Below are positions 1 through 7,576 of a stretch of DNA of 9,956 nucleotides, piece by piece; within the stretch, counting starts at the first letter, position 1; each line of letters begins with the position of its first letter. The DNA is from Hyphomicrobiaceae bacterium UBA4118 (GTDB taxonomy: Bacteria; Pseudomonadota; Alphaproteobacteria; Rhizobiales; Methyloligellaceae): positions 17,827 through 27,782 of the forward strand of contig DFXC01000149.1 in the NCBI GenBank assembly GCA_002383105.1. Direction: 5' to 3'. The notes under the pieces were generated by a model. It searched no databases. It had not been told where the DNA came from and saw nothing but the letters and a program-made list of their open reading frames with translations. Position numbers and translations under genes: made by a program.

Positions 1-1005
1 TTCGTGCTCAACGAGGATGCCACGCTTGCCGTGCAGATGCCGGCCTGGGAGGAGGCGCTTGGGATCACCGAGTGGCGGCGCGAAGGCGGACGCTGGCGCT
101 GCCTCCCTGGTCCCATCGCCGAAGTGGAGGAGGGGGAGGCCGCGAACTATCTCGCCTGCATCACGGGCTTGCGCGATTATGTCGACAAGAACGGCTTTCC
201 CGGTGTCGTGCTCGGGCTCTCCGGCGGCGTCGATTCGGGGCTTTGCGCGGCGATGGCGGTCGATGCGCTAGGGTCGAAGCGCGTGCATTGCGTCATGCTG
301 CCTTACAGCTTCACCAGCAACGAGAGCCTGAGCGATGCCGCAGCGACCGCCGAGGCGCTCGGCGTACGCTACGACATCATGCCGATCCACGCCGCGGTGG
401 AGGGGCTGACCCAGGGTCTGAGCAAGGTGTTCGACGGCGCCGCTCCCGACGCGACCGAGGAGAATCTGCAGTCGCGCGCGCGTGGCACCCTGCTCATGGC
501 CATCTCCAATAAATTTGGGCCGATCGTGATCACCACCGGCAACAAATCCGAGGTCTCGGTCGGCTATGCCACGCTCTATGGCGACATGAATGGCGGCTTC
601 AACCCGATCAAGGACCTCTACAAGGGCCAACTCTACGCGCTTGCCCGCTACCGCAATGAGGCGCGGCCCAAGGGCTGTCTCGGCCCGCTCGGCATCGTCA
701 TTCCGGAGAACGTGCTGACCAAGGCGCCGACCGCCGAGCTTAAGGCGAACCAGCGCGACCAGGACACGCTGCCGCCTTATGACGTGCTCGACGACATTCT
801 CAATTGCCTGGTCGAGCTCGAGATGCCGCTGCCCGAGATCGTCGCGCGCGGGCACGCGCCGGAGCTGGTGAAGAAGGTCGAGCGCATGCTCTATCTCGCC
901 GAGTATAAACGGCGGCAGGCAGCACCCGGGGTGAAGATCACCGCCAAGAATTTCGGTCGCGACCGGCGCTATCCCATCACCAACAAGTTCCGCGAGAAAT
1001 TGTGA
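1..1005 (+). CDS. nadE: Glutamine-dependent NAD+ synthase, C-terminal synthetase part (5'-truncated by window edge)
   Basis: This enzyme amidates nicotinic acid adenine dinucleotide to NAD+ in the cytosol using ATP. The reading frame is open from base 1 (first residues FVLNED), so the gene begins upstream, and the N-terminal glutaminase (nitrilase-fold) domain expected for this long form lies outside the window. The visible 334 residues contain the linker to the amidase, the ATP pyrophosphatase P-loop SGGVDS at about residues 74-79, the ENLQSRARG segment near 154-162, the TTGNKSE motif at 178-184, and a C-terminal tail with [16 protein letters not shown] typical of this family. The TGA stop at 1003-1005 shares its last base with the ATG of gltX, so the two genes are probably cotranscribed and translationally coupled. 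Family assignment is very secure; only the 5' end is unknown. Confidence 0.96.
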   Translation, partial: FVLNEDATLAVQMPAWEEALGITEWRREGGRWRCLPGPIAEVEEGEAANYLACITGLRDYVDKNGFPGVVLGLSGGVDSGLCAAMAVDALGSKRVHCVMLPYSFTSNESLSDAAATAEALGVRYDIMPIHAAVEGLTQGLSKVFDGAAPDATEENLQSRARGTLLMAISNKFGPIVITTGNKSEVSVGYATLYGDMNGGFNPIKDLYKGQLYALARYRNEARPKGCLGPLGIVIPENVLTKAPTAELKANQRDQDTLPPYDVLDDILNCLVELEMPLPEIVARGHAPELVKKVERMLYLAEYKRRQAAPGVKITAKNFGRDRRYPITNKFREKL

Positions 1006-2342
1006 TGGCCGTCACGGTCCGCTTCGCGCCGAGCCCCACGGGGCGGATCCATGCCGGCAATATCCGCACCGCGCTCATCAACTGGATGTTCGCGCACGCC
1101 AAGCACGGGAGACTTATCTTGCGCCTCGACGACACCGACGCCGAGCGCTCGACGGAAGAATTCGCCGCGGGCATCCGCGAGGATCTTGCCTGGCTCGGCC
1201 TCGATTGGGCGGAGCAGGTGCGCCAGTCAGACCGCTTTGCGCGTTATGACGCCGCCGTCGAGAAGCTGAAGGCAGGTGGCCGGCTCTATCCCGCTTACGA
1301 GACGCCGGAAGAGCTTGAGCTCAAGCGCAAGCGGCAGCTCGCGCGCGGGCGGCCGCCCGTCTATGACCGCGCCGCATTGAAGCTCAACGAGGAGGAGCGG
1401 ACCCGCCTCGAAGCCAAGGGGTGCAAGCCGCATTGGCGCTTCAAGCTCGAGAGCCGCGACGTCGTGTGGGACGACCTCGTGCGCGGGCGGCAGCATGTGG
1501 ATGCCGCTTCGCTGTCGGACCCCGTGCTGGTGAGAGCGGACGGCACCTATCTCTATACGCTGCCGAGCGTCGTCGACGACATCGATCTCGGCATCACCCA
1601 CGTCATTCGCGGCGAGGACCATGTCGTCAACACCGCGCCGCAGATTCAGCTGTTCGAGGCGCTCTCCGCCACGGCCCCGGCCTTCGGCCATCATAGTCTA
1701 TTGGTCGGGGCGGAGGGCCAGGCGCTCTCCAAGCGCGACCGCTCTCTGTCGATCGAGGGGCTGCGCGAGGAGGGGATCGAGGCGCTGGCGGTCACCACCT
1801 ACGTCGCGACCTTGGGCACGTCAGATCCGGTTGCGCCGCACGCAAATCTCGATGAGCTGGCGCGAGGTTTCGACTTCGGCAAGCTGTCGCGAGCGCCGGC
1901 GCGGTTCGATCCCCACGAGCTTCGCCTCCTCAACGCCAAGGTCCTGCACATGCTGCCCTTCAGCGCCGTGGCCGGGCGGCTTAGCGCGATGGGCGTCAGC
2001 GGCGGCGAAGCCTTCTGGCACGCCGTGCAGTCCAATCTCTCGGTGCTGGCCGATGCCGCAGCCTGGTGGCGGGTGGTCAACGGACCGCTCAAACCGGTGA
2101 TCACCGATGCCTCGATCTGCGACCAGGCGGTGGTGCTTCTGCCCCCTGAGCCTTGGGATGAGCAGACTTGGGAGCGGCTGGCGGCGGCTGTGAAGCAGGC
2201 GACGGGCGCCAAGGGCAAGGCTCTGTTCCAGCCGTTGCGGCTTGCGCTCACCGCCCGCGAGCATGGGCCCGAGCTCAAGCACCTGTTGCCGCTGATCGGG
2301 AAGGCCCGCGCGACGGCACGGCTCGAAGGCAAGACGGCGTGA
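1005..2342 (+). CDS. gltX: Glutamate-tRNA ligase, short alphaproteobacterial type
   Basis: This class I aminoacyl-tRNA synthetase charges tRNA-Glu in the cytosol. The protein has 445 residues, near the short end for bacterial GluRS. The N-terminus [13 protein letters not shown] (residues 7-19) holds the HIGH-type signature as [14 protein letters not shown] (40-49) and [25 protein letters not shown] (about 182-206, catalytic fold) follow. The KMSKS-type loop is LSKRD (241-245), and a C-terminal anticodon-binding region includes [12 protein letters not shown] near 405-416. The four-ligand Cys/His zinc site of the E. coli enzyme is not visible: the corresponding stretch reads [10 protein letters not shown] and only one cysteine (C140) lies nearby. 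The ATG at 1005 overlaps the nadE stop; a GTG immediately before it (1002) is also possible. Alphaproteobacteria often carry two GluRS paralogues, and this looks like the shorter one, but that cannot be confirmed without the other copy. A small 5-bp inverted repeat (2355-2365) lies just after the stop. Confidence 0.95.
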   Translation: MAVTVRFAPSPTGRIHAGNIRTALINWMFAHAKHGRLILRLDDTDAERSTEEFAAGIREDLAWLGLDWAEQVRQSDRFARYDAAVEKLKAGGRLYPAYETPEELELKRKRQLARGRPPVYDRAALKLNEEERTRLEAKGCKPHWRFKLESRDVVWDDLVRGRQHVDAASLSDPVLVRADGTYLYTLPSVVDDIDLGITHVIRGEDHVVNTAPQIQLFEALSATAPAFGHHSLLVGAEGQALSKRDRSLSIEGLREEGIEALAVTTYVATLGTSDPVAPHANLDELARGFDFGKLSRAPARFDPHELRLLNAKVLHMLPFSAVAGRLSAMGVSGGEAFWHAVQSNLSVLADAAAWWRVVNGPLKPVITDASICDQAVVLLPPEPWDEQTWERLAAAVKQATGAKGKALFQPLRLALTAREHGPELKHLLPLIGKARATARLEGKTA

Positions 2343-2373
2343 TCGCCGGCCAGACCGTCAGACGGAAATCACG

Positions 2374-3654
2374 TTATTGCGGAGCCGGGGCGGGCGGGGG
2401 CTTGGTCGTCTTCTTGGCGATCGTCGACTGCCCTGCCGCGGGTTGACCTGCCGCAGGCTGTGCGGCCGAAGCCGAAGCTGCTGGCGCAGGCGGCGGGGGC
2501 GGCGTGACGGCGGCCGCGGGAGGCGCCGGAGGTTTTTGCGTTTGCGGCACGGCAGCGGGCGCTGCCTCGGGTGCCGCGGGAGCTGCGGACTCGTTGCTTC
2601 CGGTAACCTCGAGATTGAGCTGCGGGGCGGCGGCCTGATCGCCGGGCGCTGCCGCTGGCGCCGTGGCTTGAGGAGCAGGCGCCGGCGGCGCGGGAGCTTT
2701 CGCCTTGCCCTTGCCCTTCCCCGGCTTTGCCGCGGCTTCGGCTTCGGCGCGCTTGTTGGCCGCCTCGATATCGGTCGGACTGTATTCGGCCTGCTTGCAG
2801 GAGCAGCCCTTGATGTACTCCTTGCGATATTTCAAGGCGACCGGAAGATCCATATAGGCCGAGCCGTTCAACGAGATGGCCTGCTCGATCTCTTGGCCCG
2901 AGTTGCGATAGACGTAAAGCTCGGCGGGGGCCGCGCAGGTCGACTGGCACTCCTGCGCTTCCTGCGCCAAGTGGCCCGAGTAGGTCGAATAGTTGATCGG
3001 ATAGAAGAAGCCGTCGCACAGCCGCACGCAGACCGAGCGGTACCGGCCGTTCGGATCGATGCTGCGATAGACCGGCGTCTGGGTCTGCTGTTCCTCTTCC
3101 TGCTGCTCTTGGCCGCCACCGAAGAAGTCGAGCAGTCCACCGCCTCTCTTCGGGGCCACGCGTCCGCCGCAGCCGCTGCGGGCCAGCGCATCCATGAGCT
3201 CAGCCTGGCGCCGCTTGTTTCCGCCCCCGCCCGTGATCGCCTCGCGCTGTTGCTGAAGCTGGGCGAGCTGGCGCCGCGCATCCTCGACGCGGTCGTTCAT
3301 CTTGAGACATTGGGGGCTGCGGACGAGAGCCTTGCCGAAAATGAAGAAGCTCTGGAAGCAGCCGGCATCCTCCATGGCCGCTTGGGTGCCTTGGAACACA
3401 CGATCGGCTTGGGCGATCTGCTGGTCGATTCCTGGCAGCGCATCGCGCCCCGCCCCGCCGCCGCCTTGCGCGGAGGCGAGATCCTGCTGGAGCTGCATGC
3501 AGCGGATCTGCTGGTCGCTCGCACCTTGGGCGAGAACGAGGCCGGCGCCGCCCATGATCCCTATGCCGCACACAGCGAGCACGGCAACGCGCAGGCCGCC
3601 GATCGACCGCACACACGACGCGATCACGCGCCGAAGACTGCGATGGACGCTCAC
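2374..3654 (-). CDS. Secreted DUF2865 domain protein, Pro/Ala-rich C-terminus
   Basis: The protein belongs to the DUF2865 family found mainly in Hyphomicrobiales; its molecular function is not known. From the GTG at 3654 it has 426 residues. An Arg-rich N-terminus leads into a hydrophobic segment (about 21-41) ending VLA/QG, a good Sec signal peptidase I site after A42. The mature part holds a Gln-rich helical region (50-160) and then the conserved core, with SVCVRLCDGFFYPI at 207-220, paired cysteines C236/C240 and C284/C286, and YVYR near 247. The mature protein has ten cysteines, an even number consistent with periplasmic disulfides. The last hundred residues are a Lys/Pro/Ala-rich low-complexity tail. 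A longer start at GTG 3681 falls on the predicted transcription start and lacks a ribosome binding site, while 3654 has GGGGATCGGA just upstream, so I prefer 3654. It converges on gltX with 31 bases between stops. A 441-codon ORF on the opposite strand is a shadow. Confidence 0.88.
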   Translation of the reverse strand: MSVHRSLRRVIASCVRSIGGLRVAVLAVCGIGIMGGAGLVLAQGASDQQIRCMQLQQDLASAQGGGGAGRDALPGIDQQIAQADRVFQGTQAAMEDAGCFQSFFIFGKALVRSPQCLKMNDRVEDARRQLAQLQQQREAITGGGGNKRRQAELMDALARSGCGGRVAPKRGGGLLDFFGGGQEQQEEEQQTQTPVYRSIDPNGRYRSVCVRLCDGFFYPINYSTYSGHLAQEAQECQSTCAAPAELYVYRNSGQEIEQAISLNGSAYMDLPVALKYRKEYIKGCSCKQAEYSPTDIEAANKRAEAEAAAKPGKGKGKAKAPAPPAPAPQATAPAAAPGDQAAAPQLNLEVTGSNESAAPAAPEAAPAAVPQTQKPPAPPAAAVTPPPPPAPAASASAAQPAAGQPAAGQSTIAKKTTKPPPAPAPQ

Positions 3655-3687
3655 GATTGGTTCCGATCCCCGGGGAGCCACGGCCGC

Positions 3688-3715
3688 ATTATGCGCGGTT
3701 AAATTCGGGGGTCAA
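3688..3715 (-). promoter_or_regulatory. Sigma-70-like promoter of the DUF2865 gene
   Basis: Read on the minus strand, TTGACC (3715-3710) is followed after 16 bases by CATAAT (3693-3688), five of six matches in each hexamer to the housekeeping consensus. The predicted start of transcription is near 3681. That gives a leader of about 27 bases before the preferred GTG at 3654. Confidence 0.6.
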
Positions 3716-3739
3716 TGCGGCATCAATAAGATGGCTCGC

Positions 3740-3768
3740 TTGACGCTTTCGCCAATCGGAGCCATAAG
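3740..3768 (+). promoter_or_regulatory. Candidate promoter of the cysS operon
   Basis: TTGACG (3740-3745), a 17-base spacer, then CATAAG (3763-3768). This gives five of six and four of six matches to the sigma-70 consensus. Transcription would begin near 3775, divergent from the DUF2865 promoter and with a leader of about 148 bases before cysS. It is the best plus-strand candidate I see in this gap, but it is unproven. Confidence 0.45.
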
Positions 3769-3778
3769 CGGCCCCAAG

Positions 3779-3832
3779 ATGATGCAAAAGCAACCCATCC
3801 TTATGATTTTGTGCGGCATCATTCCGGGCTAG
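3779..3832 (+). CDS. Possible 17-codon leader peptide upstream of cysS
   Basis: The ORF encodes MMQKQPILMILCGIIPG, hydrophobic and rich in Ile, with one Cys codon (TGC at 3812-3814) five codons before the TAG. It begins a few bases after the predicted transcription start and has no Shine-Dalgarno sequence, so translation would have to be leaderless or nearly so. Its last codons and stop lie in the 5' arm of the hairpin at 3824-3850. Position and Cys codon suggest a ribosome-stalling leader for the Cys-tRNA synthetase gene downstream. An ORF of this size can easily arise by chance, so this is a hypothesis, not a confident gene. Confidence 0.25.
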   Translation: MMQKQPILMILCGIIPG

Positions 3833-3850
3833 CAAACAAAGCTCGCCCGG
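3824..3850 (+). promoter_or_regulatory. Strong hairpin in the cysS leader
   Basis: CCGGGC-T-AGC, loop AAACAAA, then GCT-C-GCCCGG. This forms nine base pairs with a single T/C mismatch and a seven-base A-rich loop. No T-tract follows (the next bases are GTCGTTCCCC), so it is not a standard intrinsic terminator. It overlaps the end of the short ORF at 3779-3832. The base CCCCT at 3857-3861, just after the hairpin, is complementary to AGGGG within the cysS ribosome binding site (3910-3914). Confidence 0.5.
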
Positions 3851-3901
3851 GTCGTTCCCCTCTAAGTATCACCTCTTTACTCCCGAACGTCCGGCGGGCC
3901 T

Positions 3902-3918
3902 CAAGCCGAAGGGGCTTG
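3902..3918 (+). promoter_or_regulatory. cysS ribosome binding site displayed in a hairpin
   Basis: CAAGCC (3902-3907), loop GAAGG (3908-3912), GGCTTG (3913-3918) form a perfect 6-bp stem. The Shine-Dalgarno sequence GAAGGGG spans the loop and the first two bases of the 3' arm and ends eight bases before the GTG at 3923. This supports the GTG start of cysS and could limit ribosome access. Confidence 0.5.
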
Positions 3919-3922
3919 GTCA

Positions 3923-5383
3923 GTGGCGCTTAAGCTTTACAACACGCTCACCCGCGCGAAGGAGATCTTCGTGCCGCTCGATGCCGCCGATGTGCGCCTC
4001 TATGTGTGCGGGCCGACGGTCTACGACTTTGCCCATATCGGCAATGCGCGGCCGGTCATCGTGTTCGACGTGCTTTACCGGCTGTTGCGGCACCTCTATG
4101 GGCCCGAGCACGTCACCTATGTCCGCAACATCACCGACGTCGACGACAAGATCAATGTGCGCGCCGGCCAAGACTATCCCGACCTGCCCCTGAACGACGC
4201 GATCAGGCGCGTCACCGAGAAGACCGAGGCGCTGTTCCACGCCGACATGCGGGCGCTCGGTGCCCTCGATCCGAGTGTGGAGCCGCGGGCGACCGAGCAC
4301 ATCGCCCAGATGAAGGCGATGATCGAGGCGCTGGTCGAGAAGGGTTGCGCCTATGCGGCCGAGGACCATGTCCTGTTCCATGTCGCGTCCATGCCCGACT
4401 ACGGCAAGCTGTCGGGACGCTCGCTCGACGAGATGATCGCGGGAGCCCGGGTCGAGATCGCGCCCTATAAGCGCGATCCGATGGACTTCGTGCTGTGGAA
4501 GCCGTCGAAGCCTGGCGAGCCGTCCTGGGCCTCTCCCGGCGGCATCGCTGCGCCGGGTCGGCCCGGCTGGCATATCGAATGCTCGGCTATGGCCGACCGA
4601 TGGCTATGGGAGGAGGCCAAGCCCAAGCTCTCGGCAACGGGGCTGTCGCGGCCGCATATGTTCGACATCCATGGCGGCGGCATCGACCTCGTCTTCCCCC
4701 ACCATGAGAACGAGATCGCGCAATCGCGCTGCGCCTATGGCACTGAGATCATGGCGCAGATCTGGATGCATAACGGCTTCCTCCAGGTGGAGGGAGAGAA
4801 GATGGCGAAGAGCCTCGGCAACTTCGTCACCGTGCATGAGCTGCTCGAGACGAGCAATTTCGGCGGTAGTGATTGGCCTGGCGAAGCGATCCGATTCGCC
4901 ATGCTTAGAACTCATTACCGTCAGCCGCTCGATTGGACATTCGTCGGTCTCGATGAGGCGCACAAGACACTGTGGGAGTGGTATGGCGACCTTGAAGGGA
5001 AGGGCGCCGCGACGGGCGTTCCGGGCCCGGTCTTGGATGCGCTGTTGGACGATCTGAACACGCCCAAGGCCATCGCCGAGATGCACAGGCTGCACAGCGC
5101 GGGCCACTGGGGTGGGCTCCGCGCCGCGCTTGGGTTCCTCGGCTTCTCCGGCGAGCGAGCGAAGATCGGAAGAACGGCGTCTGCCATGGGTGAAGCGCGA
5201 GGTAGTTCCAGCGCCAAAGCGGTCGGCGAGCGGATTGCCGCGCGAAACGCCGCGCGTAGCGCCAAGGACTTCAAGGAAGCTGACCGCATCCGCGACGAGC
5301 TTGCCGCCATGGGCATCACACTGAAGGACGCCAAAGACCCCAAGACCGGCGAGCTCACCACCACCTGGGAGGTCGCCCGATGA
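3923..5383 (+). CDS. cysS: Cysteine-tRNA ligase
   Basis: This cytosolic class I synthetase charges tRNA-Cys. It has 486 residues, slightly longer than the E. coli enzyme. Catalytic signatures are AHIGN at 37-41 (HIGH motif) and EKMAKS at 292-297 (KMSKS motif, with Ala in place of the first Ser). The zinc site known from E. coli is preserved as C29, C220, H260 and E264 ([23 protein letters not shown]). Compared with E. coli from memory, about 15 extra residues ([14 protein letters not shown] and flanks, about 227-245) separate C220 from the HGGG loop. The C-terminus has the helical [20 protein letters not shown] segment (441-460) normal for bacterial CysRS. The GTG start is chosen because GAAGGGG precedes it at correct spacing and the protein begins MALKLYNTL, as homologues do. 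The stop TGA overlaps the ATG of the next small gene by four bases. Confidence 0.96.
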   Translation: MALKLYNTLTRAKEIFVPLDAADVRLYVCGPTVYDFAHIGNARPVIVFDVLYRLLRHLYGPEHVTYVRNITDVDDKINVRAGQDYPDLPLNDAIRRVTEKTEALFHADMRALGALDPSVEPRATEHIAQMKAMIEALVEKGCAYAAEDHVLFHVASMPDYGKLSGRSLDEMIAGARVEIAPYKRDPMDFVLWKPSKPGEPSWASPGGIAAPGRPGWHIECSAMADRWLWEEAKPKLSATGLSRPHMFDIHGGGIDLVFPHHENEIAQSRCAYGTEIMAQIWMHNGFLQVEGEKMAKSLGNFVTVHELLETSNFGGSDWPGEAIRFAMLRTHYRQPLDWTFVGLDEAHKTLWEWYGDLEGKGAATGVPGPVLDALLDDLNTPKAIAEMHRLHSAGHWGGLRAALGFLGFSGERAKIGRTASAMGEARGSSSAKAVGERIAARNAARSAKDFKEADRIRDELAAMGITLKDAKDPKTGELTTTWEVAR

Positions 5384-5502
5384 TCCGGTTCGTCAAGGAT
5401 GCGCCGTTCAAGGGTTCGCATGGCGTCTATCTCGCCATCAAGCTCGCCGTGCTCGCGCTCGCCGGGCTGCTTACGCTGCACTTCCTCTTCGGCGTGGTGT
5501 AG
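5380..5502 (+). CDS. Small single-pass membrane peptide (40 aa), unknown function
   Basis: This short gene lies between cysS and cimA. Its ATG (5380) overlaps the cysS stop as ATGA, and its TAG (5500-5502) ends nine bases before the cimA ATG. The product is [16 protein letters not shown] followed by one hydrophobic helix (about residues 17-39, including [10 protein letters not shown] and FLFGVV), with positively charged residues mainly at the N-terminus, as expected for an N-in or small inner-membrane peptide. Codon use supports coding: 34 of 39 codons after the start end in G or C. I do not recognise a family. The tight stop/start overlap implies translational coupling with cysS. Confidence 0.6.
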   Translation: MIRFVKDAPFKGSHGVYLAIKLAVLALAGLLTLHFLFGVV

Positions 5503-5511
5503 AAAAAGACA

Positions 5512-7113
5512 ATGGCCCGCGAACGCCTCTCCCTCTACGACACCACGCTCCGCGACGGCGCCCAGACCCATGGCGTCGACTTCTCGGTCGAGGACAAGTG
5601 GCTGATCGCGCGGCAGCTCGACGTGCTCGGGCTCGACTATATCGAGGCGGGCTATCCCGGCGCCAACCCGACCGACACGCGGCTCTTCGCCGAGGCGCGC
5701 CCGCTCGGCAATGCGCGGCTCACGGCCTTCGGCATGACCAAGCGGCCGGGCCGCTCGATCTCAAACGATCCCGGCTTCCAGGCGCTGCTTGCCGCCAAGG
5801 CCGAGGCCATCTGCCTCGTCGCCAAGACCTGGGACTTCCATGTCGATGTCGTGCTCGGCATCAGCCTCGAGGAAAATCTCGACGCCATCAAGGAGTCGGC
5901 CGGCGCCATCGTCGCGAGCGGGCGCGAGGCGCTCATCGACTGCGAGCATTTCTTCGACGGCTACAAGGCCAACCCCGACTACGCACTTTCCTGCGCCAAG
6001 ACGGCGTACGCGGCCGGAGCGCGCTGGGTCGTGCTGTGCGACACCAACGGCGGCAGCCTGCCGGAGGAGGTCGAGACCATCGTGGCTGAGGTCGCCAAGT
6101 ACGTCCCCGGCGATCATCTCGGCATCCACGTACATAACGACACGGACAATGGTGTGGCCAATTCGCTGGCCGCCGTGCGCGCCGGCGCGCGCCAGATCCA
6201 AGGGACGCTGAACGGGCTCGGCGAACGCTGCGGCAACGCCAACCTCACCTCCATCATCCCGACGCTGATGCTCAAGTCGGATTACGCCGAGCGCTTCGAG
6301 ACCGGCGTCACGCCGGAGAAGCTCCGGACGCTGACGCACGCCTCGCGCATCCTCGATGAGGTGTTGAACCGCGCGCCCAACCGGCATGCGCCCTATGTGG
6401 GCGAGTCGGCCTTCGCGCATAAAGGCGGCATCCACGTCTCCGCCGTGCAGAAGGACCCGCGCACCTATGAGCATGTGCCGCCCGAGGCGGTGGGCAACCG
6501 CCGCAAGCTGCTCGTCTCAGACCAGGCGGGACGCTCGAACATTCTCGCCGAGCTCGACCGCATCGGCATCGCCATCCCCAAGGACGATCCCCGCATCGGC
6601 CGGCTTCTCGATGAGGTGAAGGAGCGCGAGGCGGTGGGCTATGCCTATGAGGCGGCCGATGCCTCCTTCGAGCTTCTCGCCCGCCGCATGCTCGGCAACG
6701 TGCCGCAGTTTTTCGAGGTGGATTCGTTCCGCGTCCTGGTCGAGCGCCGGCACAACGCGAGTGGCGATCTCGTCACCGTGTCGGAGGCGACCGTCAAGGT
6801 GCGCATCGACGGCCAGACGGTGATGTCGGTCGGCGAGGGGAACGGTCCGGTGAATGCGCTCGACAATGCGCTGCGCAAGGATCTCGGTCCCTATCAGAGC
6901 TTCATCAAGGACCTCGATCTTGTCGACTACAAGGTTCGCATCCTCACCGGCGGCACCGACGCCGTCACTCGGGTCCTCATCGAGAGCCGCGATGGGGTGG
7001 GGAACCGCTGGTTCACCGTGGGCGTGTCGCCCAACATCGTCGATGCTTCGTTCGAGGCGCTGCTCGATTCCATCAACTACAAGCTGATCCGCGACGGCGC
7101 CCCCACGCCTTGA
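5512..7113 (+). CDS. cimA: (R)-citramalate synthase
   Basis: The enzyme condenses pyruvate and acetyl-CoA to (R)-citramalate, the threonine-independent entry to isoleucine synthesis. The product has 533 residues, the normal length for the CimA branch of the isopropylmalate/homocitrate synthase superfamily. Visible features are the TIM-barrel N-terminus YDTTLRDGAQTHGVDF (9-24) with the catalytic R14-D15 pair, and the metal-binding HVHND (206-210). They also include the GLGERCGNANL loop (236-246) and HKGGIH (303-308), and a C-terminal LeuA-type regulatory domain (about 395-525) with GEGNGPVNALDNALR. The TLRDGAQ/GLGERCGNA combination fits citramalate synthase better than LeuA or homocitrate synthase, but substrate choice is inferred from the family. 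In this family the LeuA-type domain usually mediates feedback inhibition by isoleucine. The gene starts nine bases after the small membrane ORF with only a weak upstream purine stretch, consistent with coupled translation. Confidence 0.92.
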   Translation: MARERLSLYDTTLRDGAQTHGVDFSVEDKWLIARQLDVLGLDYIEAGYPGANPTDTRLFAEARPLGNARLTAFGMTKRPGRSISNDPGFQALLAAKAEAICLVAKTWDFHVDVVLGISLEENLDAIKESAGAIVASGREALIDCEHFFDGYKANPDYALSCAKTAYAAGARWVVLCDTNGGSLPEEVETIVAEVAKYVPGDHLGIHVHNDTDNGVANSLAAVRAGARQIQGTLNGLGERCGNANLTSIIPTLMLKSDYAERFETGVTPEKLRTLTHASRILDEVLNRAPNRHAPYVGESAFAHKGGIHVSAVQKDPRTYEHVPPEAVGNRRKLLVSDQAGRSNILAELDRIGIAIPKDDPRIGRLLDEVKEREAVGYAYEAADASFELLARRMLGNVPQFFEVDSFRVLVERRHNASGDLVTVSEATVKVRIDGQTVMSVGEGNGPVNALDNALRKDLGPYQSFIKDLDLVDYKVRILTGGTDAVTRVLIESRDGVGNRWFTVGVSPNIVDASFEALLDSINYKLIRDGAPTP

Positions 7114-7136
7114 GCCCTGAAGCAGGGGAGGACCAC

Positions 7137-7553
7137 ATGGCATTTACCGGCGAGCGTACCGCGACGTGCTGCTGTGGGAGTTTTATCGTGACCGCGCGCG
7201 GGGAGCCTACTCACGTCTATGCGTGCAGCTGCCTCGAGTGCCAGCGCGGAAGCGGGAGCGCTTTTTCATACGCCGCGATCTATCCCGAGCAGGCGGTGAC
7301 CATCGCGGGCGCGCCCAGCGTCTTCCGAAGGCGAGGCGATTTCGCACGTCTTATCGAGAGTTCGTTCTGCCCAACCTGCGGCACGACGGTCTGCTTCCGC
7401 GCCGAGGCGATGCCCGGAATGATCGGCATCGCCGTCGGGTGTTTCGCCGACCCAGATTTCGCAAAGCCGGAGCGCCTCTTTTGGGCCTCGCGGCGGCACC
7501 GCTGGCTCGATCTCGGCGAGGGCATCGCCCTGTTGGAGACGCAGCCGGATTGA
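7137..7553 (+). CDS. GFA/CENP-V family zinc protein
   Basis: The 138-residue product has the zinc-binding pattern of the glutathione-dependent formaldehyde-activating (GFA, CENP-V/GFA) fold: TCCCG at 10-14, CSCLEC at 30-35 followed by QRGSGSAF, and FCPTCGTTV at 77-85. Many members are annotated as formaldehyde-activating, but most have no tested activity, so a detoxification role is only a family-level guess. The start at ATG 7137 is chosen because AGGGGAGGA (7124-7132) precedes it at proper spacing; a longer in-frame GTG start at 7110 would overlap the cimA stop and lacks such a site. It lies 23 bases after cimA, so it is probably the last gene of the cysS unit. It ends 23 bases from the convergent LOG gene. 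The gap holds a small GCCC/GGGC inverted repeat (7558-7569) without a T-tract. Confidence 0.88.
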   Translation: MAFTGERTATCCCGSFIVTARGEPTHVYACSCLECQRGSGSAFSYAAIYPEQAVTIAGAPSVFRRRGDFARLIESSFCPTCGTTVCFRAEAMPGMIGIAVGCFADPDFAKPERLFWASRRHRWLDLGEGIALLETQPD

Positions 7554-7576
7554 AGCTGCCCTGAGGGGCTCCTGAA

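Noticed and set aside
2377..3702. Long plus-strand ORF (441 codons) opposite the DUF2865 gene.
   Set aside because: Its product is Arg/Leu/Gly-rich low complexity, as expected from reading the complement of a GC-rich gene. The minus strand has a signal peptide, family motifs, a promoter and a terminal stop in the right context.
3716..3821. Direct repeat TGCGGCATCA at 3716-3725 and 3812-3821.
   Set aside because: Ten bases without flanking similarity, target-site context or a third copy; most likely chance in a composition-biased gap.
5163..5173. AGATCGGAAGA resembles the start of a common sequencing adapter.
   Set aside because: The match stops after eleven bases, and the sequence reads through as normal CysRS coding (KIGR) with the frame intact, so chance is the better explanation.
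7554..7576. Possible terminator between the convergent GFA and LOG genes.
   Set aside because: Only a 4-bp GCCC/GGGC stem around the gap and no T-tract on either strand.
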